Positions 28,781-37,830 of a DNA stretch of 45,044 nt are shown here, piece by piece. The DNA comes from Acidobacteriota bacterium (GTDB taxonomy: Bacteria > Acidobacteriota > Terriglobia > Acidiferrales > UBA7541): assembly GCA_003165465.1 (NCBI GenBank), contig PLUM01000100.1:92347-137390 (forward strand), in the 5' to 3' direction. The first letter of the stretch is position 1. Every line of letters begins with the position of its first letter. Below the pieces are notes generated by a model. It had not been told where the DNA came from. It ran no database searches and saw nothing but the letters and a program-made list of their open reading frames with translations. A program made the translations under genes and the position numbers.

Positions 28781-30718
28781 CTAGCGAGCAGGCAGAATCG
28801 TCAGCGTATCGCCCACCTGGAGAGGGCGGCTGAATAAGAAGCGGTTGCCCGACTGAATGGCTTCGACCGTCGTGCGATAGGCGCGCGCGATTGACCACAA
28901 GGTTTCGCCGGCCTTCACGTGATGCACCACGCGACTGCGCGCGCGCGCTTCCATGATGGGCGTCCTGCCAGTGGCTTTGCCGGGCAGGGCGGCTTGTGCG
29001 GCTAGCGCCGTGACCTTCGTTTTTGTTTGCTGCGGCGCGGGCGTCATTCCTCCAGGGTAAACCCGGAGCGATATGCCTCGCGCCACGCGATCGCTCCGCA
29101 GATGGTTCCACTTGCGCAACTCCGCGGGCGTCACATCGAACTCATCGGCAATCGTGGCAATCGTGTCCGTGCGGCGCACACGGTAGCGAATCATTTTTCC
29201 GGTCGAGCCTTCGGATTTGGGCGCGGCGGGAATAATCAGTTTTTGTCCCACTTCCAGCGAGGCTCCCATCGTCAGGTCGTTTACATCCGCCACTTGTGCC
29301 GAGGACACACGGTACTGCTTGGCGATGGCCGAAAGCGTTTCGCCCTGCTCGACCTTGTGCCGACGCCAGCTCACCCATTTTTCGGGAGGAATGGCCGCGA
29401 TTTCCGCGAAGAAACGCTCCGCAGTCCCCTCGGGAATGCGCAAAGTAAACTCGGGATCGGGCGGCGTCACGAGGCGCAACAGTTCGGGATTCATGCTGCG
29501 CAGGGATTCGAGATCGGTGTCGATGGTTTCGGCAACGAGGCGCAGGTCAATCACCTGCCCCGGCTTCACGAGGTCGGCCTTCAGCGGCGGCTCGGGAGTA
29601 AATTCAATGCCGTACCGGGCCGGATCCTTCGAGATCAGCGCCAGCGCCAGAATGATGGGCACGTAATTCTGCGTTTCCTTCGGCAGCACGTTGCGGTGGT
29701 AGAGTTCCCAGAAATCGGCGTAGCCCGTGCGCTCGACGGCGCGTTGTATGGTTCCCGCGCCGGAATTGTACGCGGCCATCGCCAAGTACCAGTCGCCAAA
29801 CTGGTCGTACAGATCGCGCAAATCGTGCGCGGCGGCCCGCGTGGCTTTTTCCGGGTCTTGCCGCTCGTCCACCCACCAGGTCTTTTGCAGGCCGTACTTC
29901 CGCCCGGCATAGGACATGAATTGCCACATCCCGCGCGCGCCCGCCTTGGACACGGCCTGCGGCTGGAACGCGCTCTCGGCCTGCGCCAGATAAATCAAAT
30001 CCTGCGGCACCCCTTCCTGCTGCAAAACCCGTTGGACCATTTCCCGGTATTTCCCCGCGCGCCGCAGTCCGGTTTCGACAATCGAGCTGCCGCGCGGCGT
30101 CTTGAAATAGTTCAAATAGGCGAGAACCGGATCGTTGACCGTCAGAGGAACGTCATGGTCGATGGCGCCCACTTCGCCTTCCGCGCGCCCGCGCAGGTTG
30201 GGATCGAATTTTTCCGGCTGAGGGATGGGCTCCTCGGCAATTTCATCGATGGGCGCAGGCGTGGATTTTTGCTCGCTGAAACCGTCGCCGGCGCGGAACG
30301 CTTCCAGTTCGTCCACGCTCACCGTGTCGATAATGCGATGATACAATCCGCTCAGGACCGGTTCGGCATCGAGATCAAAACCACTTGCCAGCAGGCCGTC
30401 GAGCGCCTCGTCAAACTCCTCGCGCGCCCTTCCCAGATGCCCGGCCTGGAAATCCAGCTCGCCTGCGTTAAACGCCGCCATGCTCGCGGCCGCCAGCCGA
30501 TCAGCTCCATCCGGACGCTGCACCATCAGCGGCATGAAATATTTGTGTTGCGAATTGATCGGCAGGGGACCCAGATCCAGCGCCTGCGATGGCAGGGCGA
30601 TCTGAGCGGGCCGGACTTGCGCGGGTCTCTTGGCCGTGTCTTCGCAACCCGAAAGGCCAACAAGCGCCCCGGCGGCCACGAAGGCCCAAAATGTCGATTT
30701 TTTAGCGCAATAGCCCAT
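28781..30718 (-). CDS. MltD-like membrane-bound lytic transglycosylase with three LysM domains
   Basis: A 645-residue outer-membrane lipoprotein that cleaves peptidoglycan glycan strands. Near the N terminus a lipobox-like LSGC follows a hydrophobic stretch (FWAFVAAGALVGLSGC). A goose-type SLT domain (about 225-370) has the catalytic Glu in YLAQAESAFQPQAVSKAGA, then GMWQFM, YLAMAAYNSGAGTI and NYVPIILALALI. Three LysM repeats follow: HKVEQGETLSAIAKQYRVSS, RYRVRRTDTIATIADEFDVT and HHVKAGETLWSIARAYRTTV. E. coli MltD has two. The ATG at 30718 places the lipobox at the right depth; an ATG at 30769 is possible. Hairpin repeats border both ends. It is likely monocistronic and acts in wall remodelling. 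Confidence 0.9.
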   Translation of the reverse strand: MGYCAKKSTFWAFVAAGALVGLSGCEDTAKRPAQVRPAQIALPSQALDLGPLPINSQHKYFMPLMVQRPDGADRLAAASMAAFNAGELDFQAGHLGRAREEFDEALDGLLASGFDLDAEPVLSGLYHRIIDTVSVDELEAFRAGDGFSEQKSTPAPIDEIAEEPIPQPEKFDPNLRGRAEGEVGAIDHDVPLTVNDPVLAYLNYFKTPRGSSIVETGLRRAGKYREMVQRVLQQEGVPQDLIYLAQAESAFQPQAVSKAGARGMWQFMSYAGRKYGLQKTWWVDERQDPEKATRAAAHDLRDLYDQFGDWYLAMAAYNSGAGTIQRAVERTGYADFWELYHRNVLPKETQNYVPIILALALISKDPARYGIEFTPEPPLKADLVKPGQVIDLRLVAETIDTDLESLRSMNPELLRLVTPPDPEFTLRIPEGTAERFFAEIAAIPPEKWVSWRRHKVEQGETLSAIAKQYRVSSAQVADVNDLTMGASLEVGQKLIIPAAPKSEGSTGKMIRYRVRRTDTIATIADEFDVTPAELRKWNHLRSDRVARGISLRVYPGGMTPAPQQTKTKVTALAAQAALPGKATGRTPIMEARARSRVVHHVKAGETLWSIARAYRTTVEAIQSGNRFLFSRPLQVGDTLTILPAR

Positions 30719-31006
30719 GGCAATCTTTTTGAAACAACGGATTGAAAAACGAGCGCTTATGGCCCTCATCCATTGTAAATCATCCGCCCCCAAGGGGGTC
30801 AATAGCGATTGTCATCCCCTGTTCGTATTCGCTTAACCTATGTTTCACCTCTGTTTCACCGGGAGCCCGTCGGGAGATTTCTTGGGACGATCGCTTGGGA
30901 CGATCTCGCAGGGATAGGGATTCTCGAACGCCGCAAAAAGGCCCCTGGTCTGATCCTTCGCATCGCTCAGGACGAGAGTTCCGGGCTACCGCATGTACGC
31001 ATTGCT

Positions 31007-31038
31007 GTAGGCCGCCTCTTCAGAGGCGGGGTTTTTCC
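31007..31038 (+). repeat. GCCGCCTCTTCAGAGGCGGGG hairpin with T-run
   Basis: GCCGCCTCTTCAGAGGCGGGG followed by TTTTTCC is a terminator-like stem of a family found again at 37739-37769 in the opposite orientation. It lies 80 bases before the RNase R gene in an otherwise gene-free 401-base interval, so it would limit read-through into rnr. Confidence 0.6.
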
Positions 31039-31119
31039 GCGACGATGCGCATCTTCCAATTCCTGCCGTACCCCCTAATTTCCCTGCGCCCTTAGCGTTT
31101 TGGCCCGGGAGCGCATACA

Positions 31120-33804
31120 ATGGCCCTATCCATGCCACGCGACGATCAACGCCACGACAACCGCCACGGCACGGTCCACGACGAACCCCGCGCCGCCACC
31201 GAAGCCCAGGTCCTGGCGCAACTCGCGCGATCTCGCGGCCCGCAAAGCCTTCGCGAAATTGCGGCGGCGCTCGGATTGCGGCACTCGGCGCGCCGCGCGC
31301 TAGTGAAGCTCGCGCGAACCATGAAAAAGCGCGGCGCAATCAACGAATATCCGAATGGCCGCATCGGCCTGCCCAAGGAAAAAATAGGCGCGCAATACGC
31401 GCAAGCGCCGCAAAAACCCGCGCCGCACCGCCACGGCGGGGAATTGCGTGGGGAACCGCGCGGGGAATCCCGCCCGCCGCTGAGGCCGGAAGCGAATCAA
31501 CTGACGGGCCGCCTCGTTGCGCATCGCGACGGTTATGGTTTTGTGGTGCCCGATGCGCCGCGCAAGGATCTGGAAGGCGATCTGTTCATCGGGCGCGATG
31601 CGCTTGGAGACGCCATGCACGGCGATCACGTCCTCGCCAGTATCGAGCGCCGCAAGCGCTTTGGCGACGGAGCGGCGCGGGCCGAAGGCCGCATCCTGCG
31701 CGTGATCAACCGCGCCCACACGACGGTCGTGGGCCTGTTCCGCTACGGATCGCATGGCAATACCGTCGCGCCCTACGAATCGCGCCTGTTGCAGGAAATC
31801 GTCATCCCGCCGGGCGATGAATTGACGCCCGAGTTGCAAGGCAAGGTGGGTCCGAACCAGCCGAAATCCTTTCCCAGAGCGCACAACCGGCGCGGATTGC
31901 GGCTCGCCGAGCTCGACGGCGCCGTCGTCAATGTCGAGCTGACGAGCTTTCCGCGCGGCGGCGTGGCTCCGTCCGGGCGCGTGGTCGAAATTCTCGGACG
32001 CCCCGGCGAATTCGGCGTGGACGTCGAAATCCTGATTCGCAAGCATCACCTGCCGCATGAATTTGCAGCCGACGTGCTGGCCGAGGCCGCCGAGAGGGCG
32101 CAACCCGTGGTGCCCGCCGACCGCGAGGGCCGGCGCGACTTCCGCGATTTGCCGATTGTCACGATCGACGGCGAAACGGCGCGCGATTTCGACGACGCCG
32201 TGTACGTGCAGCGCCTCGAAAACGGCAACTGGCAATTGCAGGTGCACATCGCGGACGTTTCGCATTACGTGCGGCGCGGATCGGCCTTGGACCGCGAGGC
32301 GCGGCTGCGCGGCACTTCCGTTTATTTCCCGAATCGCGCCGTGCCCATGCTGCCCGAGGAACTTTCCAACGGCATCTGCTCGCTCAAACCAAACGAAGAC
32401 CGCCTGGTGATGAGCGCGATCATGGAGCTTGACGTGTACGGCGAGATCGTCGCGTCGGAATTCATGCGCGGCGTGATCCGCTCGGCTGAGCGAATGACAT
32501 ACACCTCGGTGAACGCCGTGCTCCTGAACGATTCGGCGGCCACCGCGCGTTACGCGCACCTCGCCGAACATTTCCGCGCCATGCGCGACCTCTGCACGAT
32601 CCTCAACACGCGGCGTTCCCGGCTCGGCTCCATCGATTTCGATTTGCCCGAGCCCGTGATCGAATTCGATCTCAACGGGCAGATGACCGGCATCGTTCGC
32701 AGCGAACGCAACATCGCGCACCGCCTGATCGAGGAGTTCATGCTGACGGCGAATCAGGCCGTCGCGCGCTACCTCGAATCGCGCGGCATCGGATCGCTGC
32801 ATCGCGTGCACGAAAAACCCGACCCCAGGAAGATTCTGGAATTCGAGGCGATCGCGCAGACCTTTGGATATTCGCTGGGCGTCGAAAATCTTTCGGAGAA
32901 GCGCGTGGAAGTGAAGCACGGGAGTTCCCGGCCGCAGCGCTTCGATCGCGGCGCGCGGCACGGCCGCCATGGCGCGGGCCGCGAGAAACCCATGGTCGTC
33001 TCGTTGCCGGGCGCGATGGACATCGCCATTCGCCCCGAGCACTACCAGCGCCTCGCCGAAAAAATCGCGGGTAAGCCCGAGGAGCGTATCGTCTCCTACC
33101 TGATGCTGCGTTCGCTGAAGCAGGCGCGTTACGCGCCCGACGCCCTGGGACATTTCGCGCTGGCCTTCGACCAGTACACCCATTTCACGTCGCCCATTCG
33201 CCGCTATCCGGACCTGATCGTGCACCGCGTCCTGAAGTGGGCGCTGGACAATCCCGAGTCAAAGCCCGCGCCGCAGGAAGGATATAAAAAAGAGGAGTCC
33301 ACTTTCGGCCCGTACCGCCGGGGCGAACTCGAAGCCGTGGCCGTGGAAACTTCCGAGACCGAGCGCCGGGCCGAAACCGCCGAGCGCGAATTGATGGCCT
33401 GGAAAACCGCGCAGTTCATGGAGCAACATCTGGGCGAGGAGTACGACGCGCTGATTATCTCCGTGCAAAAATTCGGATTCTTCGTCGAACTGGCGGACAT
33501 CTTCGTCGAGGGCATGGTCCCCATCGACCGCATCGAGGAACTTACCGGCGAGCATGTGTTCTACCGCGAGCAGGATCACGCCATCGTCAGTGGCAGCGGA
33601 CACGGCGGGTCGTACGGCGCGCTCGGATCGGGCCGCGAAAAGAAATCGTCCGGCGCTGGCGCGGGCCAGAAGAAAAAATCCGGCCGAGGCCTCGCGCGAT
33701 CCGGCAAAGGCGGGAACGTCTGGAAACTTGGCGACCGCATCCGCGTCCGCGCCGAACGCATCGACCCGATTCGCCGCCGCGTCGAATTCTCACCCTTGCC
33801 GTAA
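31120..33804 (+). CDS. rnr: RNase R / VacB family 3'-5' exoribonuclease
   Basis: An 894-residue exoribonuclease degrading structured RNA. A basic, His- and Arg-rich N-terminal extension (about 1-130) with a winged-helix-like region precedes cold-shock-type domains (LTGRLVAHRDGYGFVVPDAP). The RNB catalytic domain (about 330-680) has the four metal-binding aspartates D350, D356, D358 and D359 in TIDGETARDFDDAV, then HIADVSHYV and FTSPIRRYPDLIVHR. An S1 domain (about 780-880) includes ISVQKFGFFVEL, interrupted by a Gly/Ser/Lys-rich insert (SGHGGSYGALGSGREKKSS) before the end. The ATG at 31120 is used; ATG 31132 is possible. Other paralogues such as RNase II lack this N-terminal extension. It is monocistronic. 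Confidence 0.95.
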   Translation: MALSMPRDDQRHDNRHGTVHDEPRAATEAQVLAQLARSRGPQSLREIAAALGLRHSARRALVKLARTMKKRGAINEYPNGRIGLPKEKIGAQYAQAPQKPAPHRHGGELRGEPRGESRPPLRPEANQLTGRLVAHRDGYGFVVPDAPRKDLEGDLFIGRDALGDAMHGDHVLASIERRKRFGDGAARAEGRILRVINRAHTTVVGLFRYGSHGNTVAPYESRLLQEIVIPPGDELTPELQGKVGPNQPKSFPRAHNRRGLRLAELDGAVVNVELTSFPRGGVAPSGRVVEILGRPGEFGVDVEILIRKHHLPHEFAADVLAEAAERAQPVVPADREGRRDFRDLPIVTIDGETARDFDDAVYVQRLENGNWQLQVHIADVSHYVRRGSALDREARLRGTSVYFPNRAVPMLPEELSNGICSLKPNEDRLVMSAIMELDVYGEIVASEFMRGVIRSAERMTYTSVNAVLLNDSAATARYAHLAEHFRAMRDLCTILNTRRSRLGSIDFDLPEPVIEFDLNGQMTGIVRSERNIAHRLIEEFMLTANQAVARYLESRGIGSLHRVHEKPDPRKILEFEAIAQTFGYSLGVENLSEKRVEVKHGSSRPQRFDRGARHGRHGAGREKPMVVSLPGAMDIAIRPEHYQRLAEKIAGKPEERIVSYLMLRSLKQARYAPDALGHFALAFDQYTHFTSPIRRYPDLIVHRVLKWALDNPESKPAPQEGYKKEESTFGPYRRGELEAVAVETSETERRAETAERELMAWKTAQFMEQHLGEEYDALIISVQKFGFFVELADIFVEGMVPIDRIEELTGEHVFYREQDHAIVSGSGHGGSYGALGSGREKKSSGAGAGQKKKSGRGLARSGKGGNVWKLGDRIRVRAERIDPIRRRVEFSPLP

Positions 33805-33814
33805 ACCGCCGCCA

Positions 33815-33840
33815 GTAGCACAGGCACTCTTGCCTGTGCG
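33815..33840. repeat. Short GTAGCACAGGCACTC hairpin
   Basis: GTAGCACAGGCACTCTTGCCTGTGCGGC is a compact palindrome of the GTAGCACAGG family starting ten bases after the rnr stop codon. It may be the rnr terminator hairpin. Confidence 0.6.
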
Positions 33841-33897
33841 GCGTTTGTTCTTGCAAGGGCCAAACCACTGATGAAGCCGTTGCTTCACATGCACGCA

Positions 33898-33926
33898 GTA
33901 GGGGCACGGCATTGCCGTGCCCCTAC
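33898..33926. repeat. GTAGGGGCACGGCATTGCCG hairpin
   Basis: Perfect inverted repeat with arms GTAGGGGCACGGCA and TGCCGTGCCCCTAC, related to the element at 1905-1933. Confidence 0.8.
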
Positions 33927-33988
33927 AACCTTGGCACCTTGGCACCTGCCTGCGATTGCGATTCTTCTCGGGAGAAATGAAGGTTACC

Positions 33989-34064
33989 GTAGCGCCGGCG
34001 TCTCGCCGGCAGGGTTTTCGATGGATGAAAATTGTAAAAACTGCCGGCGAGACGCCGGCGCTAC
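33989..34064. repeat. GTAGCGCCGGCG hairpin (second copy)
   Basis: Arms GTAGCGCCGGCGTCTCGCCGG and CCGGCGAGACGCCGGCGCTAC enclose a loop of about 31 bases. The whole 33805-34148 interval is made of three hairpin elements with no gene. Confidence 0.85.
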
Positions 34065-34148
34065 GAAATGCCTGCGTTTTTCTTCAGGCTCGATGTCTTG
34101 TGTTCCGCTGATTGGAACCGTGGTGTGCAATGCAGGCCAGCGGAAAAC

Positions 34149-34562
34149 TTACTCGCGGGTGCGGAATTCGCGCGCGCACTCCGCGCAGGGGCAGATGTTC
34201 CTGAGGAAATCGAAACTGAAAATTCCCGCCGTGTGGCCGTCGTTAAAATCGATCTGCAGGGCGTAATTGCCCACGGCCTGCGCCGTCTTCGCGGCAATCT
34301 TCGCCTTGAACATGGGAAGCAGCGGGGAACTGAGCGGCGAGGCCGAAGCGTTTCCTTTTTTTAATTGCTCGTTTTTTTGCAGCCCATCCGCCTTTTTCTG
34401 CCGCTCGTCGTTGCACATCGCACACGGGCACTCCTTGCGCAGGTAGGCGAAATCGTAGTGGCTCGCATGTCCGTCGGCCCAGGAGATGTCCACTCCCGCG
34501 CCGGACGATACGTGCACTTTCACGCTGGCCGGTTTTCCGCGTGCGTCAATCGGAATGGGCAT
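34149..34562 (-). CDS. DUF971 (GBBH-like N-terminal domain) protein
   Basis: A 137-residue cytosolic protein of the DUF971 family, related to the N-terminal domain of gamma-butyrobetaine hydroxylase and found next to Fe-S proteins in some genomes. Two C-x-C-x2-C clusters are seen: KECPCAMCNDE near residue 45 and NICPCAECAREF near 125, the typical CPCAxC signature. The core is ISWADGHASHYDFAYLR and LQIDFNDGHTAGIFSFDFLR. It starts ten bases after the ABC ATPase gene stop and is probably the last gene of the FTR1 operon. This makes a link to iron or Fe-S metabolism plausible. A central Lys-rich stretch (about 55-80) looks like a lineage-specific insert. Confidence 0.85.
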   Translation of the reverse strand: MPIPIDARGKPASVKVHVSSGAGVDISWADGHASHYDFAYLRKECPCAMCNDERQKKADGLQKNEQLKKGNASASPLSSPLLPMFKAKIAAKTAQAVGNYALQIDFNDGHTAGIFSFDFLRNICPCAECAREFRTRE

Positions 34563-34571
34563 CGAGGTTCC

Positions 34572-35249
34572 TTACTCCTTCGCCAGCGAGGTCGTCACGA
34601 TGCGGGCCACGCGCCCGTGTTCCAGCTCGATGCGGCGGTCCGCCAGATTGCCGATGGCTTGCGAATGGGTCACGACCAGAATCGTATGCCCCGCATCGTG
34701 CAATTCGTGAAACAGGTTCAGCACGACCGCTTCGTTCGCCTCGTCCAGATTTCCCGTGGGTTCGTCGGCAAGAATCAGTTTTGGCTGATTGATCAGAGCG
34801 CGAGCGATGGCCACGCGCTGCTGCTCTCCTCCGGAAAGCGCCGCGGGCACGTGGTCCAGGCGGTCGCCCAGGCCCACGCGGCGCAGGGCTTCGGCGGCGT
34901 CCTTTTCATCCGTGATACTGTGAAAATATTGCGCCAGCATCACATTTTCGAGGGCCGTCAGATACGGAACCAGATGAAATTGCTGAAATACAAAGCCGAT
35001 TTTATCGGCGCGGTAGCGCGTCAATTCGCGCTCGCCCAGATTGGCGATTTCCAGGCCGTCGACCGAAATGCGGCCCGCCGTTGGATGATCGAGCCCGCCA
35101 AGAATGTTGATGAGCGATGTCTTGCCGGAGCCGGAAGGCCCCATTATCGCAATCCACTCGCCCGCCTCGACCTCGAAACTCACGCGGTCCAGCGCGCGCA
35201 CGTCGCCAAAGCGTTTTTCGATTTGCTCGACCTGTACGAGCGGCGCCAT
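34572..35249 (-). CDS. ABC transporter ATP-binding protein (LolD/MacB-like)
   Basis: A 225-residue ATPase of the MacB/LolD/FtsE group that drives FtsX-like permeases. Walker A GPSGSGKTSL (about residue 37), Q-loop FVFQQFHLVPYLTALENV, signature LSGGEQQRVAIARALI, Walker B LILADEPTGNLD and the switch His in VVTHS are all intact. The ATG at 35249 follows GAGGAGA with good spacing; an adjacent ATG at 35252 is too close. It follows its permease gene by 14 bases. The same unit (two FtsX-like permeases plus this ATPase) is known beside FTR1/P19 iron systems, for example in Campylobacter jejuni. Confidence 0.93.
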   Translation of the reverse strand: MAPLVQVEQIEKRFGDVRALDRVSFEVEAGEWIAIMGPSGSGKTSLINILGGLDHPTAGRISVDGLEIANLGERELTRYRADKIGFVFQQFHLVPYLTALENVMLAQYFHSITDEKDAAEALRRVGLGDRLDHVPAALSGGEQQRVAIARALINQPKLILADEPTGNLDEANEAVVLNLFHELHDAGHTILVVTHSQAIGNLADRRIELEHGRVARIVTTSLAKE

Positions 35250-35263
35250 CATTCTCCTCGCAA

Positions 35264-36397
35264 CTATTCTCCTCGCAAAATTTCCGCGGGACGCACGCGC
35301 CCCAGAAGGCGGAGCGGAAACGACCCGGCCAGCGCCACGCCCATGGTCAGCGCGACGGTAATCGGCAAAACTTCCAGGCGCGCTGAAATCACGACGCCGA
35401 ATATGCGCTCGCCCATCCACCGGGCAAGAATAACTCCAAACAGAAAACCAAGCACACCGCCCGCCGCGCCAAGCGCTCCGGCTTCGGCCAAAAATAACCG
35501 CATGATGCGCGGCACTGTTCCGCCCAGCGCTTTCATCAGGCCGACGTCCCGCCTGCGCTCCATCGCCAGCGCCGCCATCGACGCCAGCACGCCAAGCATC
35601 GAGAGAACCAGAATCAGCGCGATGGTCCAGAAAAGCAATCCGCGAATCCGCCCGAGAATCGTTCCCTCGGCCGCCGCGATCTGTCGCACGGGGCGCACAT
35701 CGAGGCCCGGTAAAGCGTCTGCAAGCACGCGCGTGACGCTCTCGATCTCCGCGGGCGTTCCGGAAACGCTCAATTGTACAAGACTCACTCGGCCGGCGAG
35801 GCCCGCCAGGGCCTGCGCCGCATCGAGGCTCGTCAGGATTTGATTATCTTCCGCGCCTCCGGTGGTAACGATTCCCGCGACCGTGAGCGAAATATTGTGT
35901 CCGCCGGAGCGCAATTCGACCAGGCCTCCGGGCGCGAGTCCCAACTGCCGAGCGGCGGTCACGCCCACAAGGCAATGCGCGCGATCGTCGCGCGAGGAAA
36001 TCCAATCGCCATCGAGCTTCCACCAGGAATTCATCCGGGACACTTGATCGAACCAGGTCCCCGCTAGAATGACCGGCTGCGATCCGGAATTCGCCGCCAC
36101 GTAAAGATAGGGCGCGGTGGCCACGACGCGCGCGGCGTGCAATGCGGCGATGCGATCCAGAACGGCGGCGTCGGCGAGCGCGGCATCGCTGCCTGCGGCG
36201 GGCGGGGCGATGACGACATTTGCGCCAAGCGTGCGGAATTCCTGCGTCAGTTTTCGCTCCGCATCCAGATTGACGTTCAGCAGCGCGGAGCAGACCGCCG
36301 CGCCGCTCGTCAGCGCGATCAGCGCGACCGTGAGCCGGCCCCGGCTTGCGCCGAGCAATTTCCACAGGATTCGCAGGAACATCGAGCGGTTGGCCAC
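35264..36397 (-). CDS. FtsX/MacB-type ABC permease (second of pair)
   Basis: A 377-residue inner-membrane permease with the MacB topology: one N-terminal transmembrane helix (about 18-40), a periplasmic domain (about 45-250) and three C-terminal helices. The FtsX-like core is RRRDVGLMKALGGTVPRIMRLFLAEAGALG and it ends with RPAEILRGE, both diagnostic. It is shorter than full MacB because the ATPase is a separate gene downstream. The ATG at 36397 is five bases from the previous stop, and MANRSMFLRILWKLLG mirrors the neighbouring permease, so the two arose by duplication. It probably forms a heterodimeric transporter with it. The exported or imported substrate is unknown. Confidence 0.85.
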   Translation of the reverse strand: MANRSMFLRILWKLLGASRGRLTVALIALTSGAAVCSALLNVNLDAERKLTQEFRTLGANVVIAPPAAGSDAALADAAVLDRIAALHAARVVATAPYLYVAANSGSQPVILAGTWFDQVSRMNSWWKLDGDWISSRDDRAHCLVGVTAARQLGLAPGGLVELRSGGHNISLTVAGIVTTGGAEDNQILTSLDAAQALAGLAGRVSLVQLSVSGTPAEIESVTRVLADALPGLDVRPVRQIAAAEGTILGRIRGLLFWTIALILVLSMLGVLASMAALAMERRRDVGLMKALGGTVPRIMRLFLAEAGALGAAGGVLGFLFGVILARWMGERIFGVVISARLEVLPITVALTMGVALAGSFPLRLLGRVRPAEILRGE

Positions 36398-36401
36398 GTC
36401 G

Positions 36402-37697
36402 TCACTCTCCCCGCAACACGGGAGCGGGATCGACGCGCGAGGCGCGCCCGAGCGGCAGGAGGCTCCCCATCAGCGCCACGACAGCGGCGAGGAGCAAAAC
36501 AATGGGAAGCAGAATCCAGCGAAGCGCGGGAGCGACGCCGAAAATTTCCAGGCCCAGCGCGCGCGCCAAAATAATTCCCAGCGCGTATCCCAGAAGGCCG
36601 CCCACGAGCGCAAGAAATAATTGCTCGGCGATAAAAAATGCGCTCACGGCGCGGCGGCTCGCGCCCAACGCCTTCATCAATCCGATCTCCAGACGCCGTT
36701 CGAGCACGGTCGTCGCGGACGTTGCGCCCACGGCGAGCGCCGCCGCGAACAACGCCGCGATCGTCACGAGCCACATCAGGCCGCTGACGCGCGTCAGAAT
36801 CCGCCCTTCGCCTTCCGCCACTTGCCGGATCGCGCGCACCTCCACGCCCGGCAATTGCTGCTGCATCTGGTGCGAGATGGACGAGATGTACGGGCTGCAA
36901 TACCAGCGGTCGTATTCGACCGGAGTCATGGTGGCGGGATCGCGCTGCGAAAAAGAGTCGGCGGGTTTTGTTAGCGCGCTTACCAGCAGGCGGCGGTACT
37001 GGCCGGGGCGTCCGGCAAGAGCCTGAGCGATTTCGAGTGGCGCGAGGATCGAGTTGTCCTCGCGTCCGCCGGTCGAGACGATGCCCGTGATGGTCAGCGT
37101 GCGCGACTGGCCGCCGGAATCGACTTTAATTTTGCTCCCGGCGCGCAAATTCAGGCGGTTCCCCAGCGCCGCGCCCGCCACGCCCTCATCCGCGGTGTCC
37201 GAAAACCAGCGGCCTTCGACGCGCCACCATGGATTGGTGGCCGAAATTCCAGTGGTGAACGCGCTGCCGTCCGGAACCGAAACGCTGTGGCTGTACCACG
37301 TGCCGATCAGTTCCTCGTGCGAATCCTCGTGCGAAGTTCGCACTGGTCCGGCGGATGCGATCTCAACCGGAACGTCCAGAAACGGAGCAAACCCCACAAT
37401 ATTGTTACGCCAAAAAATTGTTTTTAGTTTGCCGAGATCGCTCGCGGGCAAGTAGGCCCCGGCGTCCACCGGGCGGTAGTCGACTCCTCCAATTTCAAGA
37501 GGAAGCGTGTCCGATGCGGGTGTGACGAGCAGGTTTGCGCCGAGGGAGCGGAATTCCCGCGCGAGGCGGTCGCCCACGTCGAGGGCAACTTCGAGCGTGG
37601 CGGTCGCAACCGCCATACCTAGCGCCAGCGCCGCCGCCGTCAGAATTTTTCGGCGCGGCTTGCGTTTGAAGGAATCGCTGACAATTCGCAAGAACAT
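36402..37697 (-). CDS. FtsX/MacB-type ABC permease (first of pair)
   Basis: A 431-residue permease of the same family. An N-terminal helix (KILTAAALALGMAVATATLE) is followed by a periplasmic domain (about 45-290) with SLGANLLVTPASDTLPLEI. Three C-terminal helices and ERRLEIGLMKALGASRRAVS then lead to the end RASRVDPAPVLRGE. The ATG at 37697 (MFLRIVSDSFKRKPRRKI) has no clear ribosome-binding site, and two hairpins lie between it and the FTR1 gene, 133 bases upstream. It and the next permease gene form a duplicated pair with the ATPase. In the C. jejuni FTR1/P19 locus an equivalent pair is present and is thought to act with the iron permease, as I recall. Confidence 0.85.
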   Translation of the reverse strand: MFLRIVSDSFKRKPRRKILTAAALALGMAVATATLEVALDVGDRLAREFRSLGANLLVTPASDTLPLEIGGVDYRPVDAGAYLPASDLGKLKTIFWRNNIVGFAPFLDVPVEIASAGPVRTSHEDSHEELIGTWYSHSVSVPDGSAFTTGISATNPWWRVEGRWFSDTADEGVAGAALGNRLNLRAGSKIKVDSGGQSRTLTITGIVSTGGREDNSILAPLEIAQALAGRPGQYRRLLVSALTKPADSFSQRDPATMTPVEYDRWYCSPYISSISHQMQQQLPGVEVRAIRQVAEGEGRILTRVSGLMWLVTIAALFAAALAVGATSATTVLERRLEIGLMKALGASRRAVSAFFIAEQLFLALVGGLLGYALGIILARALGLEIFGVAPALRWILLPIVLLLAAVVALMGSLLPLGRASRVDPAPVLRGE

Positions 37698-37738
37698 AAT
37701 TGGTTCGTGCCTAGCATGAATCTGGCGCGCTGCGGCTC

Positions 37739-37769
37739 GGAAAACCCCGCCTCTGAAGAGGCGGGCTAC
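37739..37769 (-). terminator. Terminator-like hairpin between FTR1 and permease genes
   Basis: On the (-) strand, CCCGCCTC-TTCA-GAGGCGGG is followed by GTTTTCC, resembling an intrinsic terminator. It lies just before the first permease start (37697), so the promoter-distal genes of the operon may be expressed less than FTR1. The same sequence family is at 31007-31038. Confidence 0.5.
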
Positions 37770-37799
37770 AGTAAAACGCGATTGCGCACCCATGCTGTG

Positions 37800-37819
37800 C
37801 CCGGGTCTTCAGACCCGGG
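37800..37819. repeat. CCCGGGTCTTCAGACCCGGG hairpin
   Basis: Perfect nine-base-pair inverted repeat with a TC loop, immediately beyond the FTR1 stop codon. A TTTCTTCC run on the + side makes it terminator-like for the other strand only. Confidence 0.6.
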
Positions 37820-37830
37820 GTTTCTTCCCG

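Noticed and set aside
29027..33225. Long antisense frames over the lytic transglycosylase gene (29027-30745, +) and the RNase R gene (31300-33225, -)
   Set aside because: Both oppose genes with complete catalytic motifs and have only mirrored composition.
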